Below are positions 25,733 through 34,772 of a stretch of DNA of 64,000 nucleotides, in pieces. Where the stretch lies: assembly GCA_005798405.1 (NCBI GenBank), contig SYJQ01000028.1, forward strand, positions 1 to 64,000, in the 5' to 3' direction. Source of the stretch: Nitrosopumilaceae archaeon. Its GTDB lineage: Archaea > Thermoproteota > Nitrososphaeria > Nitrososphaerales > Nitrosopumilaceae. The notes under the pieces were generated by a model. The model was not told where the DNA came from, did no database searches, and worked only from the letters and a program-made list of their open reading frames with translations. The first letter of the stretch is position 1; every line of letters begins with the position of its first letter. Position numbers and translations under genes: made by a program.

Positions 25733-26179
25733 TTACTTCCAGATGTTAATTGTAATGGATTTTTCTACTTTGTTTCCCATAGAATCAATTCCATCTGAGC
25801 TGATTTTGTAAAGACCCTCTAAAACAGGGACATTGTCATTTTTCATTTGATCCCAAACAAATACGATTTCTTCGCTTGGTTTTAGAGTTGTAACTGCTGG
25901 TGATACATGCGGGGAATACATCATTATTCCAAACAATCCACTTATCTTCAAGCCATAGGAGGTGTCTGAAAAAATCAGTGTGTTTGTTCCGGAATTTACA
26001 ATAGTGATTTTGATTTCCTCACCTTTCTTAAAATCGGATTTTTCGGTTACAATAGAAATAGAAGAGCCGTCTACAAACACAAGTTGGTTAGTATTTTTCA
26101 TATCATGTAGATAGAAACCAAATGCAAAACCTGCCATAACACCAACACCAATAAAAATTACAAGGCTTTTTGCTAACAA
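25733..26179 (-). CDS. Membrane-anchored extracellular protein with Ig-like domain, 148 aa
   Basis: An N-terminal transmembrane helix (SLVIFIGVGVMAGFAFGFYL) is followed by a ~125-residue beta-rich domain. The pattern KKGEEIKITIVNSGTNTLIF, LKPSEEIVFVWDQ, VLEGLYKISSDGID and KSITINIW matches the BsuPI/intracellular-proteinase-inhibitor or generic Ig-like fold common on archaeal surface proteins. It is oriented to sit outside the membrane. It lies between a tRNA gene and the Cbf5 operon end. Specific function unknown. Confidence 0.7.
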   Translation of the reverse strand: MLAKSLVIFIGVGVMAGFAFGFYLHDMKNTNQLVFVDGSSISIVTEKSDFKKGEEIKITIVNSGTNTLIFSDTSYGLKISGLFGIMMYSPHVSPAVTTLKPSEEIVFVWDQMKNDNVPVLEGLYKISSDGIDSMGNKVEKSITINIWK

Positions 26180-26206
26180 TTATTCAAGAGTTTTTTGTTT
26201 GATTTT

Positions 26207-27205
26207 TTAATCCTTTGGAGGAGTTTTTGATCTCCATTTCTTGGGATATGTATTAGGGGCCATGATTATTCGTTTCGTCTCAAAAGCATAACCTTTAGTT
26301 GCATCACGTATTTCTTCCTCAGACATCATAGATTCGGCCAAAGCTATGGCTTCTCCTTTTTGTGTATAGATTCCCACAATGTCGCCTTTTTTTAGATTTG
26401 GTGAGATTTGCAATATGCCAGGAATTGCAAGTTGAGCTCCATGACACAGTGCGTCTACTGCGGAATCACGAATCACCACAGATTTCAGTTCGCTTAGGGC
26501 ATACTCGATGGGTTTGATCATTTTCATGAGTCTAGTTTCATCTTTTTTTTCTTCCCAAAGCGCAAAAGCGTTTGCAAGCTCATGTAGTGTTACCAATCCA
26601 TCAGATTCGTGAAATTGATCAACTCTTGTTCTTCTTAGCTCGATCATAGTGGCACCAGGACCAAGGATTTCCCCAATGTCATAGTATAGTTTTCTAATGT
26701 ATGTTCCAGCCTCACACAATATACGAGTTAAGAGTAATCTCTCTTTTTGTTCTAACACTTCTAATTCATAGATAGTTCTTGTCCTAGTTTGTCTAAGAAC
26801 AGAAGAACGTTGTGGAGGTTTTTGGAAAATTTCTCCTCTGAACATATCAAGTATTTCATCTAGTTTTTCTTTTGATGGAAGAGAATGAAATCTTCCAAGT
26901 GCATGATATTCTTTTGGACCGTATAGCAACACACCAAGTGCCTTTGTTGCTTCACCAAGACCTAAAGGCAATACTCCTGAAACCTGAGGATCCAAAGTTC
27001 CACTGTGACCAATCTTTGGAATTTTGAGGATTCTTTTTGTCCAAGCAACAGTTTCGTGACTAGTTGGACCTGGAGGTTTATCTAAAATTATCAAACCATA
27101 ATTAAGTAATTGCTCAAGATTTCTTTTGTCATAATATGTCCCATATGCATTATCAGTAATATCTTGATCAATTACGATTAAATTCTGAAGTTGCTTTAGA
27201 GTCAT
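26207..27205 (-). CDS. cbf5: tRNA/rRNA pseudouridine synthase Cbf5 (TruB family)
   Basis: 332 residues with GPTSHETVAWTKRIL, GHSGTLDPQVSGVLPLG (catalytic D72), the catalytic domain to about 230 and a C-terminal PUA domain (VVIRDSAVDALCHGAQL through KGEAIAL). Cbf5 is the catalytic subunit of archaeal H/ACA RNPs with Nop10, Gar1 and L7Ae, and can also modify tRNA U55 alone. Overlaps the cytidylate kinase gene by four bases, the conserved archaeal cmk-cbf5 order at the end of the spc-type operon. Confidence 0.95.
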   Translation of the reverse strand: MTLKQLQNLIVIDQDITDNAYGTYYDKRNLEQLLNYGLIILDKPPGPTSHETVAWTKRILKIPKIGHSGTLDPQVSGVLPLGLGEATKALGVLLYGPKEYHALGRFHSLPSKEKLDEILDMFRGEIFQKPPQRSSVLRQTRTRTIYELEVLEQKERLLLTRILCEAGTYIRKLYYDIGEILGPGATMIELRRTRVDQFHESDGLVTLHELANAFALWEEKKDETRLMKMIKPIEYALSELKSVVIRDSAVDALCHGAQLAIPGILQISPNLKKGDIVGIYTQKGEAIALAESMMSEEEIRDATKGYAFETKRIIMAPNTYPKKWRSKTPPKD

Positions 27206-27762
27206 AGTAATTTCCTTACTGTTTCTTTTGCAATATTAATTACTTGAGATGCATTAAGATTATCAGTGTCAATTATTTTATCAAATACGGATATGTCATT
27301 TCCAAAATCAAAATGATATAATTTCCTATATAATGCTCGATTTTTATCATATCTTATTTTTGTTATTTCGTATGCCTCTTGTGAAGTCATGTTATCTCTA
27401 GTTTGCATTCTTTTTGAACTACTGTCATGAGAGCCAGCTAGCCATATTTTGATACCATTACTGACTAACCAAGGAAGGGTATAACTTGTTATTACCATTC
27501 CTCCTTTGTTGAAAAGTTCAATTAATTTATCGTCTACTTTTTTATCAAATTCAGAATTGTTTTCTCGTTGACTGAGAAATTTCATACCGTTTTCAGTGTC
27601 CCACCAATCATCACCAATTACATCAAATCCTTGTTCTTTTGCCATTTCTTTTAAAATATCACCGCCACTAAGATATGTCAGATTAAATTCGTCTGCTAAT
27701 CCTTTTGCTACAGTTGTTTTTCCCACAGCGGGAGGACCAGAAATTACGATTGATTTAGTCAA
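27202..27762 (-). CDS. cmk: Cytidylate kinase, archaeal type
   Basis: 186 residues with P-loop GPPAVGKTT (about 9-17) and the archaeal-type short sequence including LAGSHDSSSKRMQTRDNMTSQEAYEIT. It phosphorylates CMP/dCMP with ATP in nucleotide metabolism. ATGA overlaps link it to the DUF106 gene upstream and Cbf5 downstream. The order secY-adkA-DUF106-cmk-cbf5 is widespread in archaea, which confirms the assignment over generic adenylate-kinase-like proteins. Confidence 0.93.
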   Translation of the reverse strand: MTKSIVISGPPAVGKTTVAKGLADEFNLTYLSGGDILKEMAKEQGFDVIGDDWWDTENGMKFLSQRENNSEFDKKVDDKLIELFNKGGMVITSYTLPWLVSNGIKIWLAGSHDSSSKRMQTRDNMTSQEAYEITKIRYDKNRALYRKLYHFDFGNDISVFDKIIDTDNLNASQVINIAKETVRKLL

Positions 27763-28394
27763 CTGAGGTCCATAGATGTTTTTGTTATCTTCATAATGAT
27801 TCCACTAAACGCAATAGAAGCCAGAAAATACCAGGCCCAAAGAAATAGTGCATTTTCTTTTTGATAACATACATTATCTAGCTCTGCAGCTTGAGCTGCA
27901 GTACAAGTAAGATGAAAAAAATCACCAGGAATTATGTTAAGAGAAACTGGAGACAATGCTACAATGTGTGAAAACAATACAGGCAATACAAGATAAAATA
28001 TCAAAATCAAAGGAACGAATGTAATTAACATTGGTCTCATATTCATCTGCATCATTTCCATGGACATTTTGTTCATGTAAGATGATTTTTTGTTTAGATC
28101 ATTGATCTTTGCTTGATCTTTTGATCTCATTGCGGCCATTCTTTCTTTTTGCCAAGCACGTGTCTCTTTCATTATTCGTTTTAGTTTTGTTTGATCAACC
28201 ATTTTCTTTCTGACTACAGCATTAAAGATATTAAGCAAAATGCCAAATCCAGTTACTGCAAATGCAGTTAGAATTAGACCTTTAACAATGGGATCATCAC
28301 TTCCTAATGCAGCTTGACTACCACTAAGAGATGCAAAGATGTCACCTTGAAGGAATACAGAATCCAAAAATAATAAGATAAAATTAAAATCCAT
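27759..28394 (-). CDS. DUF106/EMC3-like membrane insertase (Oxa1 superfamily)
   Basis: 211-residue integral membrane protein. Hydrophobic helices lie at about 35-60, 120-145 and 180-205. A charged coiled-coil between the first two (MKETRAWQKERMAAMRSKD ... NKKSSYMNKMSMEMMQMNM) is rich in methionine. This is the architecture of archaeal DUF106 proteins, homologues of YidC/Oxa1/EMC3/Get1 that insert short membrane proteins; the Met-rich helices likely contact nascent chains. It follows adkA and secY, next to the main translocon gene, as in other archaea. Confidence 0.88.
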   Translation of the reverse strand: MDFNFILLFLDSVFLQGDIFASLSGSQAALGSDDPIVKGLILTAFAVTGFGILLNIFNAVVRKKMVDQTKLKRIMKETRAWQKERMAAMRSKDQAKINDLNKKSSYMNKMSMEMMQMNMRPMLITFVPLILIFYLVLPVLFSHIVALSPVSLNIIPGDFFHLTCTAAQAAELDNVCYQKENALFLWAWYFLASIAFSGIIMKITKTSMDLS

Positions 28395-28395
28395 T

Positions 28396-28974
28396 TTACA
28401 GTCCTATTGCTTTAATTATTTTATCAGCCACTTCATCAATCTTTCCTTCTCTGTTAAGTACGTGTTTTACAGGAGAGCCTGAAAGTACTGCACATGCAGA
28501 GATCATACCAGATTGTACATCTAATTCTTTTTTAATATTATCAATGGATATTTGATCTCTATTTCTAGTGTCGTCTTTCATTCGTCTATTGTAGATTTCT
28601 TCAGGTTTTGCAGAAACAGATACAAAGTTTGAAGGTTTCAAAATTTTTAAAACGTGCTCTGGCAATCCAGGATAATATCCCTCAGGAGAATTAATAAAAG
28701 CATGTGTATCAATAATCACCACATCATCATTTAACATTGCTAGTTTTTCAGCAGCAATTTTTTGAAGATTTTTTTGTTCAGATAAAGGTAATTTCCTTAG
28801 TTCGTCTCTGTCTTTAATGCCATTTTCTTTTGCAACATCAAACATTATACTTCCAAAACTATTAACACTAACACTTTTGTTATGATCTTTTAAAATTTCA
28901 ACTATTTTTTGTAATAAAGAAGTTTTTCCAACACCGGGTATCCCTACCACTACAACCTTTTTACTTTCTACCAA
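28396..28974 (-). CDS. adkA: Adenylate kinase, archaeal type
   Basis: About 192 residues with the archaeal P-loop VVVVGIPGVGKTS and IIDTHAFINSPEGYYPGLPE. It converts AMP + ATP to 2 ADP. The start is taken as a TTG at 28974 overlapping the secY end by 14 bases, with GGTG a few bases upstream. A frame open 12 bases further would begin with an extra VLY that homologues lack. Archaeal AdkA is unrelated in detail to bacterial Adk. Sits in the conserved secY-adkA-DUF106-cmk order. Confidence 0.92.
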   Translation of the reverse strand: MVESKKVVVVGIPGVGKTSLLQKIVEILKDHNKSVSVNSFGSIMFDVAKENGIKDRDELRKLPLSEQKNLQKIAAEKLAMLNDDVVIIDTHAFINSPEGYYPGLPEHVLKILKPSNFVSVSAKPEEIYNRRMKDDTRNRDQISIDNIKKELDVQSGMISACAVLSGSPVKHVLNREGKIDEVADKIIKAIGL

Positions 28975-30391
28975 GTAAAGCACCAAGACGTGGCATTACA
29001 ACTTCTACTTGTTCTCTTACTAGTTGAGTGTAATAGTTGATGAGAATATCCACCATAAGTAAAATTCCAATGCCAGACCCAAAAACGCCTAAAACATCAG
29101 ATACACCAGCCAACAATCCCAAAATTATAGAACCAATAATTGTAACTGATGGAATGTATTTGTTTAGTAATGCTTCTACAGGTGCATTTGATCTTCTGAA
29201 TCCTGGAATTTGTACATCTGCATCAAGTAAGTTTTGAGCTGCACTCTTTGGTGATAACCCTCCAAGCTCAACCCATAATCTACCAAACAATACAACGATA
29301 CCGATCATAAACAAAATGTAACCTACAGCTCTACTAGGATCTAACGCTGCTGCCTCTATTCCTCTTGGGGGAGTAATGTAGTAAATTATTCCTCCTATTG
29401 GAGTAGATGGACTTGTAGGATCAAATTGTCCAAGAACATTCATGAATTCATTATTATTTCGAGGGTTGAAGTTTGCCCATAACATCTGGCCAATAAACAC
29501 AGCATTTGCAGTAAGAGCTGATGCAAGTATTACAGGGATGTTAGAGACATATATCAGCTTAATTGGGTATACTGCTGAGAATCCACGATATTTTGTAGAA
29601 ACAATTGGAATTTCAATTTTCATTCCTTGCGTAAATACTAGAATCAATAGAATTCCTACAGTCAGACATAATCCAAAAATACTTGGAAGTTGATTTGAAC
29701 GGAATAAGACATTAGATAAATCTCCAGTCATCATGGATTGGCCAATATACGGTATAATACCAATAGTACCGCCATCTCCAGCTGGTAATGGGCTGAACAA
29801 ACTCCATAAAATTTGTTGAGCAACACCTGCCATAATGAATAAACTGATTCCACTACCAAGGCCCCAACCTTTTTGGACCAATTCATCTAAGAACATAATG
29901 ATAATTGATGCTGCCATCAATTGACCAATCATAACATACAAGACATATGGTTCTGGTACACCCGGACCGTAAACTGCAGCTGCATAAACAATTGATTCTG
30001 CTACAATTACAACATAAGTTACTAGTTTAGTAGCAGTTTGAAATACTCCTCTCTCTTCTGGTTTTTTAAAGTCAAACTTTAGAATATCTGAACCCCTAAG
30101 CAATTGCATCAAGAGACCCGCAGTTACAATAGGTCCAATTCCTAACTCAACAAGTGTTCCTTGTTGAGATGCAAAAATGACTCTAGCAAACTGTAGAAAA
30201 TCAAACTCTGGCGCTGTTGCTCCAAATAACGGAGTCTGTCCCATAACCATGTAAACTAACAATGCGACTCCAGACCAAATCAATCTAGTTTGCAGTGATA
30301 TCTTTTTTTTTGGTTTTGGTACTTGAGGAATGTATGGTTCAGCTTTGAAAACAACTTTTCTAATAAAATTAGTTATGCTACCTTCAGCCAT
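28961..30391 (-). CDS. secY: Preprotein translocase subunit SecY
   Basis: 476 residues with ten predicted transmembrane helices, including the plug region PLFGATAPEF and GLLMQLLRGSDILKFDFKKPEERGVFQTATKLV. It forms the protein-conducting channel with SecE (encoded near 41.8 kb) and Sec61beta (not seen here). Exported substrates in this window include the subtilase and the Ig/TPR proteins. It overlaps rpl15 by eight bases upstream and adkA downstream. Confidence 0.97.
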   Translation of the reverse strand: MAEGSITNFIRKVVFKAEPYIPQVPKPKKKISLQTRLIWSGVALLVYMVMGQTPLFGATAPEFDFLQFARVIFASQQGTLVELGIGPIVTAGLLMQLLRGSDILKFDFKKPEERGVFQTATKLVTYVVIVAESIVYAAAVYGPGVPEPYVLYVMIGQLMAASIIIMFLDELVQKGWGLGSGISLFIMAGVAQQILWSLFSPLPAGDGGTIGIIPYIGQSMMTGDLSNVLFRSNQLPSIFGLCLTVGILLILVFTQGMKIEIPIVSTKYRGFSAVYPIKLIYVSNIPVILASALTANAVFIGQMLWANFNPRNNNEFMNVLGQFDPTSPSTPIGGIIYYITPPRGIEAAALDPSRAVGYILFMIGIVVLFGRLWVELGGLSPKSAAQNLLDADVQIPGFRRSNAPVEALLNKYIPSVTIIGSIILGLLAGVSDVLGVFGSGIGILLMVDILINYYTQLVREQVEVVMPRLGALLGRK

Positions 30392-30809
30392 TATCAGCTA
30401 GCACCTCTCCGCCTACTGATTTTATTTTCTCTTCTGCAGTTGCAGTAAATCGCGGTACTTTGACGGTGTATGTGTTAGATACTTTACCGCCACCAAGGAG
30501 TTTATCATATCCAGCAGTTATGAGGTCTATGACTTTCTTTCCTCCTTCATCTTTACCAAATTTTGAGAATAGATCATCGAGATCACGGACACTGGCCCAT
30601 TTTCTTGTGATAATTGGATGAGGTGGGTGAGTAGAATCATGTCCAAAATGATCTGGGTTTTCTTTTAGTAAAGTACTAAAATGGTATTTATGTAATCCAG
30701 CAATTCCAAGACCGCCTTTGTGACCACTTGCACGATGTTGACCTACTTGTCCCCATCCCATGTGTCGTCCACCTCTTAATCTTCTTGTTTTTCTTAATCT
30801 TGTTGCCAT
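30384..30809 (-). CDS. rpl15: 50S ribosomal protein L15 (uL15)
   Basis: 141 residues with the RKTRRLRGGRHMGWGQVGQH N-terminus and the C-terminal TAEEKIKSVGGEV typical of archaeal/eukaryotic L15 (L27a). One base separates it from rpl30 and it overlaps secY by eight bases, so the order L30-L15-SecY matches the spc operon. Confidence 0.96.
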   Translation of the reverse strand: MATRLRKTRRLRGGRHMGWGQVGQHRASGHKGGLGIAGLHKYHFSTLLKENPDHFGHDSTHPPHPIITRKWASVRDLDDLFSKFGKDEGGKKVIDLITAGYDKLLGGGKVSNTYTVKVPRFTATAEEKIKSVGGEVLADNG

Positions 30810-30810
30810 T

Positions 30811-31278
30811 TTACATCATATTCCTTACCAATGTTCCAAGGTCTTTATTTTGTCCCAATATGCCTTTTTGTCCATATAGTTTTTTGGTGCTTCGCTTGAA
30901 TCCATGTTTTGGTGGAGCTAAAGCAAACCAAGGTTTTAGTGGTTTTAATTTAGAAAGTGTTGCTTTTCCCTCAGCTAATGCTGAACCAAGTGCTTCAGTA
31001 CTAGCAAATCCAAGTTCTTTAAGATCAGTAGCAGTAATTTTTTGATAACCTTCTTTTCTTGCTTTTTTATCAATGAGTTCTTTTGCTAAATTGGCATCTA
31101 GTTCAATCCAAGATACATAGTGTTTTACTTTGTTTAACATTCCCAATGTATTGTCTTTAGCAGGTAAAATTGTAGCACGATATTTTTTATCTAATTTTAG
31201 TAAAGTCATAGTGGTAGTTGCCCAATAAGGACAATCAGCTTGACCTTTTATTCTAACTACAAGATATGCATTTGCCAT
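30811..31278 (-). CDS. rpl30: 50S ribosomal protein L30 (uL30)
   Basis: 155 residues, the long archaeal/eukaryotic (L7) form: the N-terminal strand AYLVVRIKGQADCPYWATTTM and a C-terminal basic region ending GQNKDLGTLVRNMM. Located between rps5 and rpl15 with gaps of six and one bases. Distinct from L30e, which is encoded near 57.4 kb. Confidence 0.95.
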   Translation of the reverse strand: MANAYLVVRIKGQADCPYWATTTMTLLKLDKKYRATILPAKDNTLGMLNKVKHYVSWIELDANLAKELIDKKARKEGYQKITATDLKELGFASTEALGSALAEGKATLSKLKPLKPWFALAPPKHGFKRSTKKLYGQKGILGQNKDLGTLVRNMM

Positions 31279-31284
31279 TTTATA

Positions 31285-32007
31285 TCAACCCTGACTAAAT
31301 GTCTGTTTAAGACAGTCCAATATAGCTTTAGAAGTTGAATTCATTGTTGGAGTAGAACCTTTTGCTGTTGTCCATGCATCCTTTAGACCTGCTAATTGCA
31401 ATAATCGTTTAATTTTACCACCAGCTACTAACCCCAATCCACGGGGAGCTGGAATTATTTCAATTGTGACACTTCCACCTTTTCCTCTAATTTTAAACGG
31501 TACTGAGTGCTTCTGATCACATCTGCATTCCCAACTTCCACATCCTAGTTTGATTGGACTTACATTGAGAAGAGCTTGGTTTGTTGCCTTTTCAATTGCA
31601 ATTCTCATTTGTTTTGATTTTCCTTGACCTACTCCCAAGTAACCATTTTCATTACCAGTTGCAACAATTGCTTTGAATCTAGTTGATTGTCCATTAGAAG
31701 TCATTTTTTGAATAATGCCTACATCGATAACTTCGCTTTTCAAATCAGGAAGTAATTTTTTAATTATGCCAGCTTCTTGAATTCTTAAACCATCTTGAAT
31801 AATTTCTTCAATAGAATTAATTTCTCCAGAAGCTACTTTTTTTCCTAAAATTGTTTTTGGAATCCAAGCTTCTTCTTCAGGTTCTCGTCTTGGTCGTCTA
31901 GCTTGTCCGCCAGGTTTACCTCCACCATAAGTTTTTTGGCCTCCAGGTCCACCTCTGCCTCCAGGTCCACCTTGACCAGAAGGTTTACGTTGTGTTGTTT
32001 GACTCAT
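31285..32007 (-). CDS. rps5: 30S ribosomal protein S5 (uS5) with Gly-rich N-terminus
   Basis: 240 residues. The conserved S5 core (from about residue 45) includes the double-stranded RNA-binding region with GNENGYLGVGQGKSKQMRIA and the domain 2 motif IIPAPRGLGLVAG. The first ~40 residues are a disordered Gly/Pro/Gln/Arg-rich extension (GQGGPGGRGGPGGQ...), which is unusual and probably contacts rRNA. Also note CGSWECRCDQKH, three closely spaced cysteines near residue 160. Two bases from rpl18. Confidence 0.95.
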   Translation of the reverse strand: MSQTTQRKPSGQGGPGGRGGPGGQKTYGGGKPGGQARRPRREPEEEAWIPKTILGKKVASGEINSIEEIIQDGLRIQEAGIIKKLLPDLKSEVIDVGIIQKMTSNGQSTRFKAIVATGNENGYLGVGQGKSKQMRIAIEKATNQALLNVSPIKLGCGSWECRCDQKHSVPFKIRGKGGSVTIEIIPAPRGLGLVAGGKIKRLLQLAGLKDAWTTAKGSTPTMNSTSKAILDCLKQTFSQG

Positions 32008-32009
32008 TT

Positions 32010-32492
32010 CTATTTAACCTCGCTATCAATAGCAGATTTAATTTTTGAAGTATCATTTTTTACGGTGAGATGATCTCCGTTAATTCTATCAGTTGGTGGA
32101 AATGTTTCTGAATCGGCTGGGACTTTAACACCTGCGTCAACAACGCCTTTTAGTGCAGCTGCCATTCGTTGTGTGTATCTTCTAGTGCCAGTATACAAAA
32201 TTGCATCTTTAGCACCATTACCAATAGCTTTCTTTCCAGCAAGATAGCCAGTCAGATATGCCGCAGGAATACTTTTCCTTGAACCTTTCCAGCCTTTTTT
32301 GATTAAATAACTTGAATGTGCAGATGCAATGACCTTATCACCAGTCATGCCAGGCTTTAAAATTTGAACTTGTGTATTCTCATTTGTAATATTCACAGTA
32401 ATGAAATCACGTTTACCTATCAATAAGGTTCCACGTTTTTTGTAATTGGTCTTTTCCTCTCTTAGTCTTCTTAGGATGTTTGAATAGGCCAT
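32010..32492 (-). CDS. rpl18: 50S ribosomal protein L18 (uL18)
   Basis: 160 residues with RRLREEKTNYKKRGTLLIGKRDF at the N-terminus and the AAYLTGYLAGKKAI segment; binds 5S rRNA. It is the first gene of this shortened spc-type run, with a strong TATA box (TATATAAG on the minus strand) about 30 nt upstream. L32e and L19e, which normally precede it, are elsewhere in the window. Confidence 0.95.
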   Translation of the reverse strand: MAYSNILRRLREEKTNYKKRGTLLIGKRDFITVNITNENTQVQILKPGMTGDKVIASAHSSYLIKKGWKGSRKSIPAAYLTGYLAGKKAIGNGAKDAILYTGTRRYTQRMAAALKGVVDAGVKVPADSETFPPTDRINGDHLTVKNDTSKIKSAIDSEVK

Positions 32493-32516
32493 CTATAGAA
32501 CACGAGTTTGAAACTG

Positions 32517-32528
32517 CTCTTATATACG
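32517..32528 (-). promoter_or_regulatory. TATA box of the rpl18-to-cbf5 operon
   Basis: The minus strand reads CGTATATAAGAG in the short gap between argF and rpl18. It is 27-33 nt before the rpl18 ATG. It separates the ribosomal/SecY operon from the pfdA-ftsY-argF run although all point the same way. Confidence 0.65.
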
Positions 32529-33440
32529 TTAAGCGCGAATTATGGAAGCAAGTAAAGCTTTTTGAGTATGAAGTCTATTTTCTGCCTCATCCCAAACAAC
32601 AGATTGAGGACCATCAATTACAGAAGATGTAACTTCATGTTCTCTTTTTGCAGGGAGACAATGCATAAAAATTGCATCATTTTTGGCATTACTCATTAAA
32701 GATTTGTTGATCTGATATTTTGGAAGGAATTTTTTAATTCGTTTTGGGTTGTTGTTGTGAATTGAAGTATATGTGTCAGTCACTACAACATCAGCATTTT
32801 TGATTGCCTTTATTGGATCTGTTGTTAAATCAATATTGATGAATTTTTCAGATTCTGTAATCACTTTTTTTTCAGGTTCAAATCCTTTTGGAGTTGCAAT
32901 AGATAATCCAACGTCAGCAAGAGCACATCCATAGATCATTGAATTACATACATTGTTTCCGTCACCTATCCAAGCAATTTTTAGTCCTTTGAATTTTCCT
33001 TTTTTTTCTTTAATAGTCATAAAATCTGCTAAGATTTGACATGGATGAAAAGAATCAGACAATCCATTAATAACAGGTATGCTAGAAAATTCAGATAATT
33101 TTTCCAATACACTATGATCATAGACTCGTGCCATAATGCAATCAGTATAGCGTGATAAAGTTCTTGCAGTATCTTCTATTGACTCACCTCGAGATAGTTG
33201 CATATCTTGTGATGAGAGATTTATTGCATGTCCACCTAATTGATACATGCCAGTTTCAAAGCTTACTCGTGTTCGAGTAGAGGGTTTTTGAAAAATCATA
33301 GTGAGTGTTTTGTTTTTCAATAAAGGTTTGTTACCATTTTTTAATTCTTTTTTTAGTATAATGGAATAATCAATTAATTGATTAAATTCTTTCGGAGTTA
33401 ATTCCGCTAAAGTGAGTAGATCTTTTGTTTTGAGTTTCAT
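32529..33440 (-). CDS. argF: Ornithine carbamoyltransferase
   Basis: 303 residues. Carbamoyl-phosphate site S-T-R-T-R in [30 protein letters not shown] and the ornithine-side [11 protein letters not shown] motif; the last identifies an ornithine rather than aspartate transferase. It makes citrulline in arginine synthesis. The ATG overlaps the ftsY stop by four bases, so an arginine-pathway gene is coupled to a protein-targeting gene. Confidence 0.95.
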   Translation of the reverse strand: MKLKTKDLLTLAELTPKEFNQLIDYSIILKKELKNGNKPLLKNKTLTMIFQKPSTRTRVSFETGMYQLGGHAINLSSQDMQLSRGESIEDTARTLSRYTDCIMARVYDHSVLEKLSEFSSIPVINGLSDSFHPCQILADFMTIKEKKGKFKGLKIAWIGDGNNVCNSMIYGCALADVGLSIATPKGFEPEKKVITESEKFINIDLTTDPIKAIKNADVVVTDTYTSIHNNNPKRIKKFLPKYQINKSLMSNAKNDAIFMHCLPAKREHEVTSSVIDGPQSVVWDEAENRLHTQKALLASIIRA

Positions 33441-34768
33441 TTCTTAAAGAATCCAAATACACCCCGTTTCTTTTTAGATTTTTCTTCTTCTTTATCTTGT
33501 TTGTGTTTATGATCTTTAATTTCTTCTTTTTCAGATAAATGCTCTTCATGCTCTTTTTTCTTATCTACTTTTGATTCTCCAGGTTTCGGTCGCCCCTGTT
33601 TAATCCAATCACGAATTTTTATACCGAGTTTAATTGCTTCGTCATCATTTTCAGGTAAAGAGATATCGTATAATTCAGAATATTTGAAAATGTCAGCATC
33701 GTTAATTCCTTCAAAAGGATCATTTGTAGAAGAATTTGGTTCTGGTTCTGGTTTTGGTTCTGGTTTTGGTTCTGGTTTTGGTTCTGGTTTTGGTTCTGGT
33801 TTTGGTTCTGGTTTTGGTTCTGGTTTTGGTTCAGAAGAAATTTCTTTAATATCTACTCCAGAAAGAGAGCCAAATACAGTTTCCAAAAAAGTTTCTTTAT
33901 CAAAAGGTTTTAGATCTTGGTATTCTTGTCCCACACCAACATAAAGCACGGGAGTGGATGTAATTTTTACAATAGATAATGCAGCTCCGCCACGAGCATC
34001 TGCGTCACTTTTTGTTAGAATTGAACCGTTAAATTTTACATGTTCAAAGAACTCTCTTGCTTGGTTTACAGTATCATTTCCAGCTAAAGAATCACCAACA
34101 AAAATTTTGAAATCAGGATTTACTACTTTAGTAATTTTAGCAATTTGCTCCATCAGGTTTTTACTAGTTTGCATTCTGCCTGCAGTGTCAATTAGCACAC
34201 AGTCCATTTTGTGGGATTTTGCATAAAGTACTGCATCTCTAGCTACTGCTGCAGGGTCAGAGTTATAGTTTTGAGCAACTAATTTCAAATTCAGACGATT
34301 TGTGTGTTCGCGTAATTGCTCAATAGCTCCAGCTCTAAATGTATCGGCTGCGGCTACTACAACAGAATACTTTGCCTGTTGTAGCATATGAGCTACTTTA
34401 GCAAGAGAAGTAGTTTTTCCAGTACCGTTGATCCCTACAAAGAGTATCAGAAAAGGCTGACCTGTTTTCTTTTTTTCATTAATTTTTTCAAAAAGATCAA
34501 CCTTACCTGCAACATCAAATAATGATGAAATACTAGAAATCAAACTATCCTTGACAAATTTTTCAATTTCGTTTCTAGATACTTTGGAACCGATCAGATG
34601 ATTTTTCAAGTCAGATTTTATAGAATCGATTACTTCACTAGCCACATCAGATTCAAGAAGTGAAATCTCCAACTCAAAAAGAATTTCTTCGATATCTTTT
34701 TCATTTAGTTCTTTTTCACCAAGACTTTTCGCTGCATTTGAAAATGCATTACGAAGCTTATCAAACAT
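33437..34768 (-). CDS. ftsY: Signal recognition particle receptor FtsY with C-terminal EPKP-repeat tail
   Basis: 443 residues. The N domain (about 1-90) and GTPase G domain (about 95-305) carry GINGTGKTTSLAK (G1), DTFRAGAIEQL, LIDTAGRMQ, TKSDADARGG and GVGQEYQDL. It docks ribosome-SRP complexes at the membrane. Unusually the charged extension is C-terminal, about 140 residues. It has a perfect EPKP tetrapeptide repeat (about 313-342), a small possible domain (DADIFKYSELYDISLPENDD ... IRDWIKQGRPKPG), a Lys/Glu/His-rich stretch and a basic/aromatic end GVFGFFKK that could touch the membrane. FtsY proteins usually carry their acidic extension at the N-terminus. Follows prefoldin alpha by four bases. 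Confidence 0.93.
   Translation of the reverse strand: MFDKLRNAFSNAAKSLGEKELNEKDIEEILFELEISLLESDVASEVIDSIKSDLKNHLIGSKVSRNEIEKFVKDSLISSISSLFDVAGKVDLFEKINEKKKTGQPFLILFVGINGTGKTTSLAKVAHMLQQAKYSVVVAAADTFRAGAIEQLREHTNRLNLKLVAQNYNSDPAAVARDAVLYAKSHKMDCVLIDTAGRMQTSKNLMEQIAKITKVVNPDFKIFVGDSLAGNDTVNQAREFFEHVKFNGSILTKSDADARGGAALSIVKITSTPVLYVGVGQEYQDLKPFDKETFLETVFGSLSGVDIKEISSEPKPEPKPEPKPEPKPEPKPEPKPEPKPEPEPNSSTNDPFEGINDADIFKYSELYDISLPENDDEAIKLGIKIRDWIKQGRPKPGESKVDKKKEHEEHLSEKEEIKDHKHKQDKEEEKSKKKRGVFGFFKK
33744..33832 (-). repeat. 12-bp tandem repeat inside ftsY encoding EPKP
   Basis: Seven perfect tandem copies of ggttctggtttt (plus strand, 33744-33827) and a partial eighth. On the coding strand each unit encodes one EPKP tetrapeptide. 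Identity at third codon positions shows recent expansion by slippage, so copy number probably differs between strains. Confidence 0.9.
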
Positions 34769-34772
34769 TATT

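Noticed and set aside
33744-33832. Regular short repeats that could suggest a CRISPR-like array
   Set aside because: The 12-bp units are directly tandem without spacers, in frame within ftsY, and encode EPKP.
33684-33944. Plus-strand open frame encoding a Gly-Ser-Gly-Phe repeat protein
   Set aside because: It is the antisense shadow of the EPKP repeats in ftsY; the coding strand carries all FtsY motifs.
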